DNA of 64,000 bases from NCBI GenBank assembly GCA_949128115.1, contig OX421966.1, positions 34,551,042 to 34,615,041 on the forward strand, in the 5' to 3' direction. This stretch comes from Anaspis maculata. Lineage: Eukaryota > Arthropoda > Insecta > Coleoptera > Scraptiidae. Shown here in pieces: positions 32,760 through 46,292 of the stretch. Made by a program: the position numbers and the translations under genes. Below the pieces are notes generated by a model that was not told the DNA's origin, searched no databases, and saw only the letters and a program-made list of their open reading frames with translations. Every line of letters starts with the position of its first letter. Within the stretch, counting starts at the first letter, position 1.

Positions 32760-33725
32760 GTTGGTAAGGTTTTAGGTTTCGTCAGATTCGGATCAATTTG
32801 GAATGTGATCGAAACGGCGCAATCAATCAGTCGTTGGGCCAGGGGACTCCAGTGGTTTCCACCTTGGGGACTTGACGTATCATACCTCTTTGGATTCCCC
32901 ACAACACCAGCATGAAAATAAGCCATGATACGTTTTTGTATCGAGTAGCTTAAGACCGCCTTATTGGAAAAACCGCGCCAAATGTGTAGTTCTTGTGGTT
33001 TATAATTTTTTCACGTCAACGGCAACTCCAGTTGGGAAAATGAAACTGAATAAAATAAAACAACAAAATTTACTGTAGATATCGTTGAGCACCGTTTTTT
33101 GACAGGTCTCGTTAGTCCAAATATGACAGTTCATAGTTCAGCTATGACAAAAAAATTTCTTATTTCTATTCGCAAGTAAGTACATGTTACACACAAGAAG
33201 TCGATTTTCGCTAGGCTAGGTCTTCTCGTTCAGGAGCAATTAATTGATAAGACAGGCAGTTAGACCGGTGAACAGACGGACAGACGGACATCAAAATGCC
33301 GCTAACAGCAGCATTTCCAGTAAAGTACGCTAGAAAGACAATGACGTGAGGTTCGGTTAGTATAAATATCATCGGGTGTACTCGAAAATGTTGAGTAAAG
33401 AAATTTGCCATAGCTGAACTATAAACTGTCATATTTGGAGTAACGAGACTTGTCAAAAAACGGTGCTGAATCCTCCTAGGTGCTGAACGACAATCATAGT
33501 AAATTTTTTTGTTTGATTTTATTCAGTTTTATTTTCCTAATTGGAGGTGCCGTGACGCAAAGAAAACTACAAACCACAAGAACTACATATTTTGCGCGGT
33601 TTTTCCAAGATGGCGGTCTTACTCTTAAGCTACTCGATACAATAACGTATCATGGCTTATTTAATGGTGGTGTTGTAGGGAATTCAAAAAGGTACGACAC
33701 GTCAAGTCCCCAAGGTGGAAACCAA
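32760..33725. repeat. Inverted-repeat element, about 0.95 kb
   Basis: 'ggtttccaccttggggacttgacgtatcatacc' at the left mirrors 'ggtacgacacgtcaagtccccaaggtggaaacc' at the right. 'aagccatgatacg', 'tactcgata', 'cttgtggttt' and 'tatgacagttcatagttcagc' also pair with complements. The centre is near 33285, with a short GGACAGACGGAC run. Confidence 0.8.
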
Positions 33726-33868
33726 AATTACGGACGAAGGGACAGAGCAGTATCAATAATGGAGATTTTCACCAAGGTGTAATCGGTAAATTAGGTAAAA
33801 TAGACGTTGCCCAAAAATGCGAGCTCCTTTGTTTTCATAAGCCATCTCCCAAGGACGTTTGATCAGCT

Positions 33869-34089
33869 ATATGCCGTTCACGTTTCAGTTTCAAATTCAG
33901 TAGAATAACTTTTTGGAGCAAAAATGAAGTAACAAGCTGGGGGGGCTACAGCTGCGGCTGATGACACCTGCAAAGTTTTGGGGCGAAACTATCAGCGGCC
34001 ATCAGTCGTATCATCCGAGCGCTCCAGCTTGTCACTTAATTTTTGCTCCAAAAAGTAATTCTACTGAAAATAAAAAGTGAACGGGATAT
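33869..34089. repeat. ATATCCCGTTCAC MITE, copy B (221 bp)
   Basis: Ends ATATGCCGTTCACG and GTGAACGGGATAT. The core 'gctggggggggctacagctgcggctgatg' matches copy A in order. Same length as copy A. Confidence 0.85.
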
Positions 34090-34916
34090 ATTTCTGGAAC
34101 AGCTCTTGTATAGCATCAGCTTTGTATGTAATTTCAATTCCCGAGTACGATTGAGCTTTTTCTGGTCTAAAAATACTTGAATAAATAGAATTCTGGAATT
34201 TCATTTTTGCCTCGACCTAGTATTCTCTCCGTGGTTTGGTACTTGGTCGCGTTTCGAGCAATTTGCTTTACAGTTTTAGCTACTGGGTTTATGCACCCCG
34301 ATTAGTCTTTTTTGTTGGAACTATAACATTAAACTGCCATAACTATACGGACTGTTGAGCTAAGGTGACTATTATAGTAAAAGTTGATAAGTCTAAAAAT
34401 ATAATTTCTTGTTAATGCTATAATGGAAAAGTTCAATAAAAATACTGGACGTGATGGAATACTGAACTACTTAGCACCCTTGCGCGTGAGGTGAATAATA
34501 ATCAAAGTTACACAACTTGTTCTTGACACACGCGACATGAACATGAAATTAAAAATGTAATAACTGTTCAGGTATGCATTTGGAAATGCCATTTTCCGGA
34601 TAATAATTCGCGACTGCCGGCGCTAAAGATTTTTCATATGGTTTTTTCACATTTCCTGAAGGTTTTTTGGCAGATCGCTTGGGAAATTGTTCCACGTGCA
34701 CCGCTGCTTCGAATTTATGAGGTCGGAACCCCGCTCGGACACGCCACGAAAGTGTAAATTATTAGTTGAATTGGTACATTTTACTGCAAGATTCATTAGA
34801 AAATAATGGTACTTGAAGGTCGTAAACCTCGTAGCTTCTTTTTGCAAATTTCAAAAATATAAAATAAACTTGTATTTTTTTCCGTGTCCTGGTTATTTGG
34901 GTTGAGGGGAAGAGTC
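34090..34916. other. Intergenic, nothing recognised
   Basis: AT-rich, no feature supported. Confidence 0.4.
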
Positions 34917-35560
34917 CCTATGCAACAGCCCACCGAGAAATCAAACCTACCATTAAAACATCCTACCGGAGAAACAGCCACCGCTCATTTTGCCACGAAT
35001 TCTGCAACCGTGCAAACATGCTACTGCTAAATCAACACACCGGAAAAAGTGCAACCACGTATTTAGCCACCGAGACCGCTATGCGCATTCATCCTACTGC
35101 TAAAGCAACACACCCGGAGAAACAGCCACCGCTCATTTTGCCACGAATTCTGCAACCCCGCAGACATGCTACTGCTCAATCAACACACCGGAAAAAGTGC
35201 AACCGCTCATTTAGCCACCGAAAGCGCTTCAGCAGTAGGATGAATGCGCGGCAGCGCTCTCGGTAGCTAAATGAGCGGTTGCACTTTTTCCGGTGTGTTG
35301 ATTGAGCAGTAGCATGTCTGCGGGGTTGCAGAATTCGTGGCAAAATGAGCGGTGGCTGTTTCTCCGGGTGTGTTGCTTTAGCAGTAGGATGAATGCGCGG
35401 TAGCGGTCTCGGTGGCTAAATGCGTGGTTGCACTTTTTCCGGTGTGTTGATTTAGCAGTAGCATGTTTGCACGGTTGCAGAATTCGTGGCAAAATGAGCG
35501 GTAGCTGTTTTTCCGGTAGGATGTTTCAATGGTAGGATGATTCCGCTGTGGGTTGTTCAG
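34917..35560. repeat. Palindrome whose arms are themselves tandem duplications
   Basis: Each arm contains two units of about 160 bp ('cgctcattttgccacgaattctgcaacc...cagacatgctactgctcaatcaacacaccgg'). The two arms are inverted about a centre near 35228. All frames crossing it repeat the same HTGKSATxHLATE-like text and are repeat artefacts. Confidence 0.88.
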
Positions 35561-35699
35561 TGGGCTCCCGAGGGGAAAAGTATTGCGCTGATTAGATGAA
35601 TATCTGTACAAGAGTAATGGATGATCGAAAGAAAATTCAAAAGTCAATCGGTCAGAAAAACTAAAAACTGAAGATAGATTGAAGTCGTAGCCAGTATCG

Positions 35700-36345
35700 C
35701 CTTGCCGGTGTCTGATTTATTAAAGAATGATGCTTTACTCGTATTTTCTCAAAAATTTGGCATTTTTGACTCGGATTACGATGTTTACGAATGTCAATCT
35801 GAAGTTATAAGTTGCCTGTCAAATTCACATCACAATGTTGAAATCTTTGCAAAATTAACTGTGTCATGCGTGAAACAGCGACTCGAGGGCCTGCAGAGGT
35901 GGTTACCGTCATTTAGTTTAGACACCAAAATCGCCCGGGCCTCCTTTGAATTTCAGAACAACCGGATTTCGTCTTCATGACGGCCAGGCAGCGCCGACGC
36001 CGGTACAAACTCGTCTGGCGCATGCCCCAAAACGGGGTCGAATGGCCTGCTTGGTGCGTCTTTTTGGCTAGAAAAGGTCAAAGGGTCGGTGCTTCCATTG
36101 CGACCGAGTTGCGACACTTCCTTTGGAGCGACGGCATCGCATTTTTCAAGAAGAACGTCAAGAAATCGGAATCGCTCCAAAAGGTTTTTTGATTTTTTAT
36201 TTGAGTTGGTTGCCCTACTGTCACAGGCTGCTTTGATTTCTTTGTTCATTGACGAAAATTAAAAACAGGCCGCAAAATCACGCCATTTTCCAATAAAATT
36301 GATAAAAGCGTCAGACATCACGTCCCGAAAAAATATTCCGTCCAT
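35700..36345. repeat. Dispersed repeat family X, copy 2
   Basis: Same ordered words as 23160-23800. The two copies diverge strongly in the first half and agree best in the last 110 bp ('ttcattgacgaaaattaaaaac ... aaaagcgtcagacatcacgt'). Confidence 0.6.
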
Positions 36346-36349
36346 ATAC

Positions 36350-37370
36350 AGGGTGGTCCATCCTAGCGTAATTATCTCAAGCAGCCTTACCGCCACCGGT
36401 CAAGATAAAAAAAGAGATGTAAGAGAACAGTTATATGGTTCGATGAGTCCTATGACCTGAAATTATTTTCAGCCTCGTTTTCAGCTATACACGGCTTCCC
36501 ATTTTGACGGGATAAAGAAAACGTCAAATTTTTTAAATGGAACACTTATTTTTTGCATTTTTGTGTTCAGCTTTTTCAACTGTTTTATGCCTGTATTTTT
36601 GTTTTTCAATTGTGTGGCAGTGCTACCAACTGAAAATTTAAAACTGAAAAAAATCGCATTTCCAGAGTTTGCTTAAAAAATGGTAGCGGTCTTGCTTTTC
36701 AAAAACTAAGAGATCAAACTTGACATGGTGATAAGTCTAATCAAAGACCAATATTCTAATGTCGAAAAGTTGCGATTTTATGTTACATACCTTTTTTTTA
36801 TCCTTTCTCATTTTTACTAGGGGTACCCTAGCCTTAAACTTAATTTTTTCGAGCTAATTGGAAGTTTTCACGAAATTTGCATTTTTTTGTACTTGTTTCC
36901 TCGCTTTTTTCCAAAACTGAGTCGGCCGTGATGAATAAATGACAGACAAGCCAAATGGTACGGAGCTGTCAGTTAGTCATTCTGAATCCACCATGACCTG
37001 AATTGTCGAACACAAAAAAATGGCGTTACGCAAGAGGAAATGATATGATATTCTGGTGTGAATCTAGATATTCAGAATTCCACTTTGATTTCTTTTTGCG
37101 TTTAAAGTGGCCGGAATATTGGTCAAATAACACAGTTTTCCTTCAGTTCCAGTAACCTTATTCTCTGAAGGAAAATTACCATGCAGGTCTCTTTTGAAAG
37201 CAACAATTAATGGTCTTCAACGTAAAGAGCTAAATTTTTTAAGAAAAAAAAATTAAAAAAAATATTTTAAGCAAGGCCGGTACAATTTTTATAAAGAAAC
37301 TGAAAATGTGATTTTTTTTCAGGTTTTAATCTTTAGTTGGTAGCACTGCCACACAACGGCGTATTCGCGA
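36350..37370. repeat. Partial foldback (TACAGGGTGGTCC end; inner inverted pair)
   Basis: Begins 'tatacagggtggtccatcc' at 36347. 'tgtgtggcagtgctaccaact' (36611) pairs with 'agttggtagcactgccacaca' (about 37336), with adjacent 'aaaacctgaaa'-type complementarity. No matching CCCTGTA end is found, so the copy is probably truncated. Confidence 0.55.
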
Positions 37371-40300
37371 CGGACCTAATTATTGATTGATTGGATCAGG
37401 CAACAAAGGCACTAATCATAAATTCAGCAAAAGAGAAAAACTGTAGATTTCTCTGACTTTTTATACAATTTGTCGTGAATATGTTATTGAAATGACGTTA
37501 CAATTCAGTGACGAATCGTGTTGCCCCTGTCTGTTTTTTTAATGTATTTTTTTTCAAATTCACTTATTACACAGAAAAAAAGACGAAGATGTATAAATAG
37601 AACTCGGTGGAAAGGTAAACAGTGAACGTTTGATATATTTTCCAGATATAGGACATTGGATTTTATTGAACTGTACCTATTGTGCTGGCCCTAACACAGA
37701 AATACATGGAAGGTTTTGACTCCAGAATCGTAAATTAGACGACAATAGGCTGTAAACCGCCTGTGACGTTACGGAAGGTATAATTTATGAAATGGCTTGA
37801 ATTAAACGGAAATTGGACGCTGATTTAATTCGATTCCGATTTTTCTGAACATAGGAGGTCCAACCTATAGAACGCGTGGGGGACGCGGAATACTGAAGAG
37901 AAACTGGATTGAAGTAGTTCCTGATTAATGCGACATGAATTATTACAGTTGCATGCGAAATAGGTGATTCCGCAAAAGGACTTTTTCGCCATTATCCTAC
38001 CACCGCACAATTTTCGACATGCCCGGTCGAAATGTCAAGTTTTGACTTTATGCCGCCGCCGCAGCAGCTTAATTGCCACTCATGTTTAATGTTAATCGCC
38101 GAATTTATTGATGGCACATCAGTTTTTAAATAGGTATAATTTGCAGTTTATGATAAATTAAATATTGTGATTAGCACGTTTTGGTATTAGCATTTCAAAT
38201 TGAATGGAATTTGCGCTCTTATCTATTAAGTGCTTTTCAAGTCATTATGTATGGAGGCGATTTTTTTCCGCTTTGCAAAAAGATCTCGGATCTCGAATAA
38301 TTGAGACTTTGCTTTCCTCATGATCCACATTCATGACAAGGGGAAATTCTGCTGTAAATCATGAGAGTTTTAGAAATATTATAATATAAGTAAATGTCAA
38401 AAGTTACATTATTATACGTTGTTTCCCAACAATATTCCGTATTCGTCATGTGCATGCTGTTAAGGTGACGCAGAACCTGTTTCACTCGGTGGGATGGAAA
38501 ATTAAAAAGATGACATTGATGAGTTTGAATTATTGTGTGTAACTTGATCCGCAAGGGAACTTATTCTGAGATATCGCCAGATAAAAAAAAAGATCGGCGT
38601 GTAGGTAGCCACTTGAGGAACGTTGCAGTGTTGGTGCTCGAGGACGAGGCTTGACATATCATTTTTATTGCACATTAAGAGGGGACACCTATCGACATTT
38701 TTCTTTCCTGAGCAGGTGTCACTGGCTGTCGCTTTCGGTACGTCTTTGGCTTGCTTTACATCGCCGAAAGCTACTTGTGAGATAAACTCCTCTTCGCTTG
38801 TCAGAGGCAAGTGCAGCTACACTTAATTTGTATGCCTGGATTTGTGACGGTTTTAGTACACACCTTGACGATCTATTTTTTACCATACCACAGGGTAACA
38901 ATTTTTCTTCCTTTCAAGCAAGGGCATTAGAAACCATAGTGCATATTCTCACCGCAGAGCTAGAGCAATACTTTTCGCCTCGAGGTTTAGACAGATTATC
39001 CCCGGGGTGTCACCCGGCATTGATTCATCAAACCTCACTTGGACCCTGTACACGAAAGGGATGGGCGCTTGCACCTTGAAAAGTTCAATATGGCGGCCAA
39101 AATATCGGCAGAATCATGAAATCCGGCTTGAAAATCAGAATGGGACAAGAATAAGTTTCAAGTTTCATGACAATCGTTCCACTAATAAGAGATTTCAATA
39201 TGGCAGCCAAGATGGCGGCGTAATTATGGAAGCCAATCTGCCTATTTTGTCCTTGAGGGCCTAAGCTATCCATCGGATGAAGTTCTAGGGTTGTAGCTTT
39301 ATTTCTTGAGGAGAAGTTCAACTTCCTTGAAGTGCACAGGAGATCTTTGTTTTTTGATGATAATTATAACGATGTATGGATAACAAAAATAGTACCCATT
39401 AGCCATCCTTGGAGACAGCAGCTATCCATCGGAAAAAGTTCCAAGTCTCTTGCTTCAATCCCCAAGAAGGAGTACAACTTCTAAATTTCTACACGGACAG
39501 ACTGACGCACAGATGAACCGGCCACATGAGCGTCATTCTCTCACTTAGAAAAAAAGTGTTTTCCAACTAATTTCGACCTCCTGAACACGAATATCGGGTT
39601 TTATTTTTGAATTGGAACAACTTTTTTGTGAAAAACCGAAAAAATGGCATATGTCGCATGTTTCCCAATTGAACATTTTTATTGTTCTTCACAGCAATGA
39701 GCTCTTTGCACGGACTCTAAAGAACAAATCAGCGGTGGTAATTCATCCTAAAAATTGTTTCGGCATCGCCAAAACGCGTCCCAAGACATGCAAAATATGG
39801 ACGCTGATGGGAGCATATTTTGCCGGGATTGATCAGAAGTTGTTCTAGTGAAAATTTGCATTTAGTAAACTATTCCAAATAATTATACGCTTAGGTACGT
39901 ACCTACTTATACCAAGTAGTAAGTAGTTTCAGAACATAACGTCAAATTTGTACCTTGGATTTCTAAAACGTTACGCTTGGATTTTCAGTTTGCCCAAGCC
40001 GTAATGGTATTGTTGATGTCGGTCGGGAACACGCTGAAATTTCGCATCGCCCCGAGCCCTAGCTTCACGTTGAACGCAATCGTTTGAAAATTGTTGATTT
40101 CAGAATTCATGTGATTTTCAGTGCCACCTCCTTTTTTTTTTTTTTTGTTATTGAGCGAAAATGTTTTGTAGTCCGAGTGCCATTATAATTCAGGTACCTA
40201 GTATTGGCTATTTCAAAATGTTAAATAGCGTTAATGGTACGTCTGATTTTAAATTTGTAGGGCCACGTATGCGGCGAGCCGTAGCTTTACGGTCGTTTTC

Positions 40301-40378
40301 AAAAATTCATAACTATGGACCCGAGGGTCGTGTCGGAGTGGAGCTTTAGTCAAAAGAAAGTTCAAATTGTTCTCTAAA
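37371..40378. other. Mostly unremarkable intergenic sequence; one dispersed repeat
   Basis: Includes a TATGGCGGCCAA-type dispersed repeat (about 39060-39510, ending in a 'cacggacagactgacg' run) and a poly-T tract at 40131. Frames around 38502-39079 show no recognisable domain. No gene is supported. Confidence 0.4.
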
Positions 40379-40560
40379 TACAGGGTGTTTCAGCGATGAT
40401 AGCAAAAAAATTTACTGTGGGTAGATCTCGTCAAAATATGACGGAAACCTGTGTACCATTTTGCCAAGTTCGGCCTAATAACGAAGATACAGCCCTTCAA
40501 AGTTGACTTTTGTCGGTTAAAAAAAAAAAGTAGCTCAGTGACGTTTTGACAAAAATAACT
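40379..40560 (+). repeat. Truncated foldback, one arm of the 8320-8904 family
   Basis: Starts TACAGGGTGTTTCAGCGATG and follows the left arm of the 8320 element ('gtgggtagatctcgtcaaaa', 'ttcggcctaataacgaagat'). The other arm is absent. Confidence 0.8.
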
Positions 40561-40699
40561 CAAATTCAGCATATTATACTGCACTGCTAAATCTCAAATC
40601 GTTGTTGCTGTTAGGTTTTTACGTGATAATTCTTACAAGACCGGCGACGGCATACTTAAGACACCCTCTATGCTGAACTCGAGGCTCAACATGTGCTTG

Positions 40700-41001
40700 G
40701 CATGCTGCAGTTAAAAAGTGGGACGGATTTGCGGAAGTCGTAACGTTTATTCACAATCGCTCAGACGTTTTGCACCCAAAATAAAAACTAAATGCGAGAT
40801 ATAATGTTATTATGCGAACGTCTCGGGGTTTTGACGTCACTTCTTTCTTATCGAGAACGAAAAGTTTAGTTGGTGGCGTGCAGTTCACCACGGCGGTGCG
40901 GTTTCATTTTGTTCTGCAGCAGTAGTGCCGATCGGATTATCTCTCAAGGGTTATCGAAAAAATTGTGTGTCTGTGCAGTTCAAAAATCTTTCGACCAATC
41001 A
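40700..41001 (+). promoter_or_regulatory. Candidate proximal PTEN promoter with a CRE
   Basis: Free of the window's repeats and richer in CpG than its flanks. It contains the full palindromic TGACGTCA (CRE/ATF type) at 40832-40839. It lies 1.6 kb before the first unambiguous PTEN coding sequence and just ahead of a possible 5' exon. The role is inferred. Confidence 0.35.
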
Positions 41002-41053
41002 ATGATGACCAGTGGTGGTTTTGCAAATCATTCAAAGTTCAATGGAACTGCAG
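41002..41053 (+). CDS. Possible alternative 5' coding exon of PTEN
   Basis: Two ATGs (41002, 41005) open a frame MMTSGGFANHSKFNGTA that ends at the donor CAG|GTAGAT (GT at 41054-41055), leaving one base of a split codon. The acceptor at 42438 begins with the two bases that complete it, so the junction would read straight into the PTEN frame through the otherwise 'untranslated' 5' part of that exon. The donor is moderate, not perfect. The alternative is a non-coding leader exon or nothing. Confidence 0.3.
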
Positions 41054-42437
41054 GTAGATCTAGACGACAATGACGACTTTTTATGCGTCTCTGTGTATTG
41101 TCTGTTTTGCACCTTTTTTTTTTTCATCGGTTATGACCTTATATAAAATGACGTCGTCCAGGATCAGCAGGGTGATAAAAATGAATATTTTTCATCCGTC
41201 GGGTGCTTCGTGAAGTGGTCAAGTGCACTTTGGTTAATTAGTGGATTTTTCATCTAGCAGTTCCAATAAAACGTTCCGCTCAATTAAATATAATGACGAT
41301 GGTAGTAGTAGTATCTCTGATACAACATGTGCTAGATGATGAAAAGTTTTGGTGATAGGTCGTGAGCCTGTACCCGGTGTCGACGGTAATAATAATACAC
41401 GCGTCTCAGCAATTTCTTTATTAATTGTAGAGATTCGAAATTCGGAGGAAGTGTAAGGGATTATGAAGCAGTTGATAATAGCAATTATAACTTCCGTGCC
41501 GAGGATCTGACGACTTGGAAGTCGTCTTCGAAGTAATAAAATCCGCGATAGATCGGAAGAAGTTTCTGCAAGGGAGAATCGATCCCGGTACTATCCGTCT
41601 GCTAACGCAAAGCGCCATCATTTTGAGCTACCACTTCTCGCTGAGCGATGGGGTAACATAGGAACTTCTAGTATCGGCTCGCTAGACACCTGCTAGACAT
41701 AAAAAAAACGAGGAAAAAATTGAAAGTTGACAAAGTTTCCTTTTTAATCATAATCAATCTGAGATTTCAAAAACTGGAAATATACAGGTGTTCTATTTAA
41801 AATAACAAAGCTATGGCTATCTCCACCTAAACCGAAAGTGGAAAAATTTCGAATCTTATCTCAAAAAAGTGCGTTATAATCCGACATAAGTAGTGCTTCG
41901 TCCAAATTTCAACTCTTGAACGTAAATAAATACAATTTTTTTTAAAGTGTATGTATTACCGTTGGCACCCGGTATATCGTGGAGTTCGTTCGGACTGAAA
42001 TGGAACGGCAAGTATTGGACGATAAGCACTGCAGTAGTGAACGGACAGAAACCTACACAAAGACAATGCTAGAACGTATGACGACTGATAAGATTGATAA
42101 TGAGGCGTGGGTGGGGGCTCCGCGGGATTAGATTCGCGAGTTGGATAAGAAGCCGCGGGAAGAGAAAAAAAAATCAGTGCTGCCGACTATCTGGCCTATA
42201 TGAGGTGACATTTTTGGTGGTTTGCCAAGCGCTGTTTGCCCACATGCCGTTGAAAGAAACGTGAAGCTGTCGGTTTTAATAAAAAAATTTCTAGCTCCCG
42301 GTCGGTGCGGATTTAATCCGCAATTACTCATCGCACAATGCTAGGTTCGCTACTTCTATTAGCGTTTTGTGTTTGTGTGTCTGTGAATCGAAAAAGTTGG
42401 ATTTTTTTCCTAATGTTTTTTTCTTCTGTTGTTGCAG
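41054..42437. other. Sequence before PTEN coding exon 1 (probable 5' intron)
   Basis: It ends with a strong polypyrimidine tract and acceptor TTCTTCTGTTGTTGCAG at 42437. Upstream there are no obvious repeats and no other supported exon. Confidence 0.5.
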
Positions 42438-42610
42438 ACAAAGGATCGAAAATATGTGGGCAAATACATACGGCTGTCACTCCCCTGCATGTGTCACATG
42501 AACCCACCAGCAGCAGCACCACCACCAACTCCAACCATCTGAACGGGCACGTGCCGACAGGGCACAGTGGTCGGTGCCCCACAGCCAGACCATACTCGAC
42601 TATCGGAAGT
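42438..42610 (+). other. 5' part of PTEN exon 1: leader or N-terminal extension, open in frame
   Basis: Between the acceptor at 42437 and the conventional ATG at 42611 the PTEN frame stays open for about 58 codons (DKGSKICGQIHTAV..., Ser/Thr/Asn/His-rich). It is either 5'UTR that happens to be open or a real extension translated from an upstream exon. Low-complexity, disordered-looking composition is typical of N-terminal extensions. Confidence 0.45.
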
Positions 42611-42713
42611 ATGGCCACTTTTCCGAACATCAACCTGACGAATCCTATAAGGGGTTTGGTTAGCAAGAGGAGGAACCGATACAAGGAAGATGGCTTCAAT
42701 TTGGACCTAACTT
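42611..42713 (+). CDS. Pten: PTEN phosphatase, coding exon 1 (residues 1-35)
   Basis: The ATG at 42611 has a good context (A at -3, G at +4). It opens MATFPNINLTNPIRGLVSK followed by RRNRYKEDGFNLDLT, then a split codon at the donor ACTT|GTATCC. The basic RR-RY cluster is the PTEN phosphoinositide-binding module that recruits the enzyme to PI(4,5)P2 membranes, and EDGFNLDLT is a hallmark of the family. The exon ends at the same place (DLT|Y) as exon 1 of vertebrate PTEN. PTEN removes the 3-phosphate from PI(3,4,5)P3 and so opposes PI3K-Akt growth signalling. Joined in phase to 44226-44639, 55279-55835 and 62929-63141, it gives 428 residues, against 403 in humans. Upstream in-frame sequence is open, so a longer N-terminus cannot be excluded. 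Confidence 0.93.
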
Positions 42714-44719
<2,006 letters not shown>

Positions 44720-45458
44720 TAGTTGTTGGGGTCCAAGATTCGTCCGACTTAGAAATAGTGTTTGATTGACCCAAAAGTTTTCAAAACCTGGTCTGCTTCC
44801 GTTCGTTGAAGCAATCAGAAAGGCGGCACACCCAGTCGCATCGTGAATAATTGGGTACCTGCGTTCTTTGAACAAGATGATAATATAATGCGGTTGGTCT
44901 AAGACGAAATGTTTACCACATCCTCCCATATCCTGAAAGGGTACGCGACTACCGGGTAGCGTAGACAAAATACAGAAGCTCCAACCTTCCGCTTTGTAGA
45001 CCAAGTCCCTCCATGGGATGTAGAACCATGCTATTATTAGTGTTACTGGCGGGCTTCTTTTACGTGATGATCTCGCAGCTCCTCTTCACTCTAGGAGTTC
45101 ATTGTTGTCGTAATGATGAGCCATTTAAATTAAAAGCTTGACGATCAGGCTTGAAAGTACCCCCTTCACCAAAGTTTGAAAATGAAATCGTTTGAATTCT
45201 TTCCTATGTTTTTGACTGTAACTCTGTAAAAAAGTACTGAAAATAATGATAATTTATGAGTATTATGTAGTAACTCTGGTATAACTGTAGGTATTTTGTG
45301 TAACGCCTCACTTTTGAATCACACCATATAAAAGCAGTGCTGAATTACAACGTATGCATTTTAATGAGAAAATGATCTAATAATGTGATATTAAAAAATT
45401 ATTGGATCACAGCCCTGTTTTTTGAAGAAAACAAAATACTGGACATTATGGCCTCTAA

Positions 45459-45610
45459 GGCTCAGTATTTCAGTTGGAGGTAAATTTTCGTTTCAGTAAA
45501 ACTTGGTTTAGTTGCCATAGATTCAATTGTTGCAACTGCTGTCTCCGCAGTAATAGAATCAAGTTTTGCTAAACGGAAGTTCAACTTCAACTAAACTGAA
45601 ATACTGGGCC
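45459..45610. repeat. Hairpin MITE (GGCTCAGTATTTCAG ends), CTAA-flanked
   Basis: 'ggctcagtatttcagtt' mirrors 'aactgaaatactgggcc'. Sub-terminal 'aaacttggtttagttg' and 'caactaaac' segments are also complementary. CTAA at 45455-45458 and 45611-45614 gives a 3- or 4-bp duplication. 152 bp. Confidence 0.82.
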
Positions 45611-45772
45611 CTAATGATTTTGATCGATTTTCATTTAAAATTCCATTGTAACGAACGCGTTAAAACATATTCAAAATGTGAAAATCTAGGCTGGTTTATT
45701 CAAAAAGGGGTACCACCCAGAGCATTTAAACAATTCCAAGGTGTGCTGCGGGTGTTGATGGTTCCTGTATAG

Positions 45773-46292
45773 ACCTGTCCAATTTTGCCTGAGCTGTTAG
45801 GGCTTGGCAGTGGTTACCATACATTTCCAGTTGGTGCGCATTCAAACGGCTGTCAAATTGTCAATTAAACAGTGATTTAAACGGTTTTTCTTCGTTCTAT
45901 TCTAACTGCAGTGGTTCAATTTTGTTCTGTGTCCGTGTTGTAAGGTTTTTGTATTTGTGAAGGTCTCTGGCCCGCTGGACGCTCCAAAATTCATTATAAA
46001 TGTTTGAAAATGTTCGATTTGAACCCGAATCTGAATGTGAACCAATTTTCTTTTTCCCGCTAGCGGGCTGTGCTGTGAGGCCGTGCCGCCCCATTCGGCG
46101 TAGATTAAGGACTGGGGATTCGGTATAAACGAACAGTGTACAAGCACACAGCTCTGAAAGACGTGACCGAACACTTTCCACATGATTCACACCCTGGCTG
46201 TCACTTCTGACAATTTTATTTTAACCTGTCAAATCTGAATCGGAAATATGCCGTCTCCATCGACGAGCCCTAACAGGTAAAATTGAAAAGGT
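45773..46292. repeat. Inverted-terminal-repeat element, about 520 bp
   Basis: The left end 'cctgtccaattttgcctgagctgttagggct' mirrors the right end 'agccctaacaggtaaaattgaaaagg'. The interior frames (45897-46190, minus strand) are GC-moderate without recognisable motifs. Confidence 0.65.

Noticed and set aside
35018..35647. Frames with repeated HTGKSAT text (Walker-A-like GKS)
   Set aside because: The text comes from a palindrome of tandem non-coding units and appears on both strands. There is no ATPase context.
42338..42437. In-frame ATG with a signal-peptide-like start (MLGSLLLLAF...) upstream of PTEN
   Set aside because: The stretch lies before a strong polypyrimidine tract and acceptor at 42437, and its T-rich composition is intronic. 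Hydrophobicity comes from the T-rich strand.
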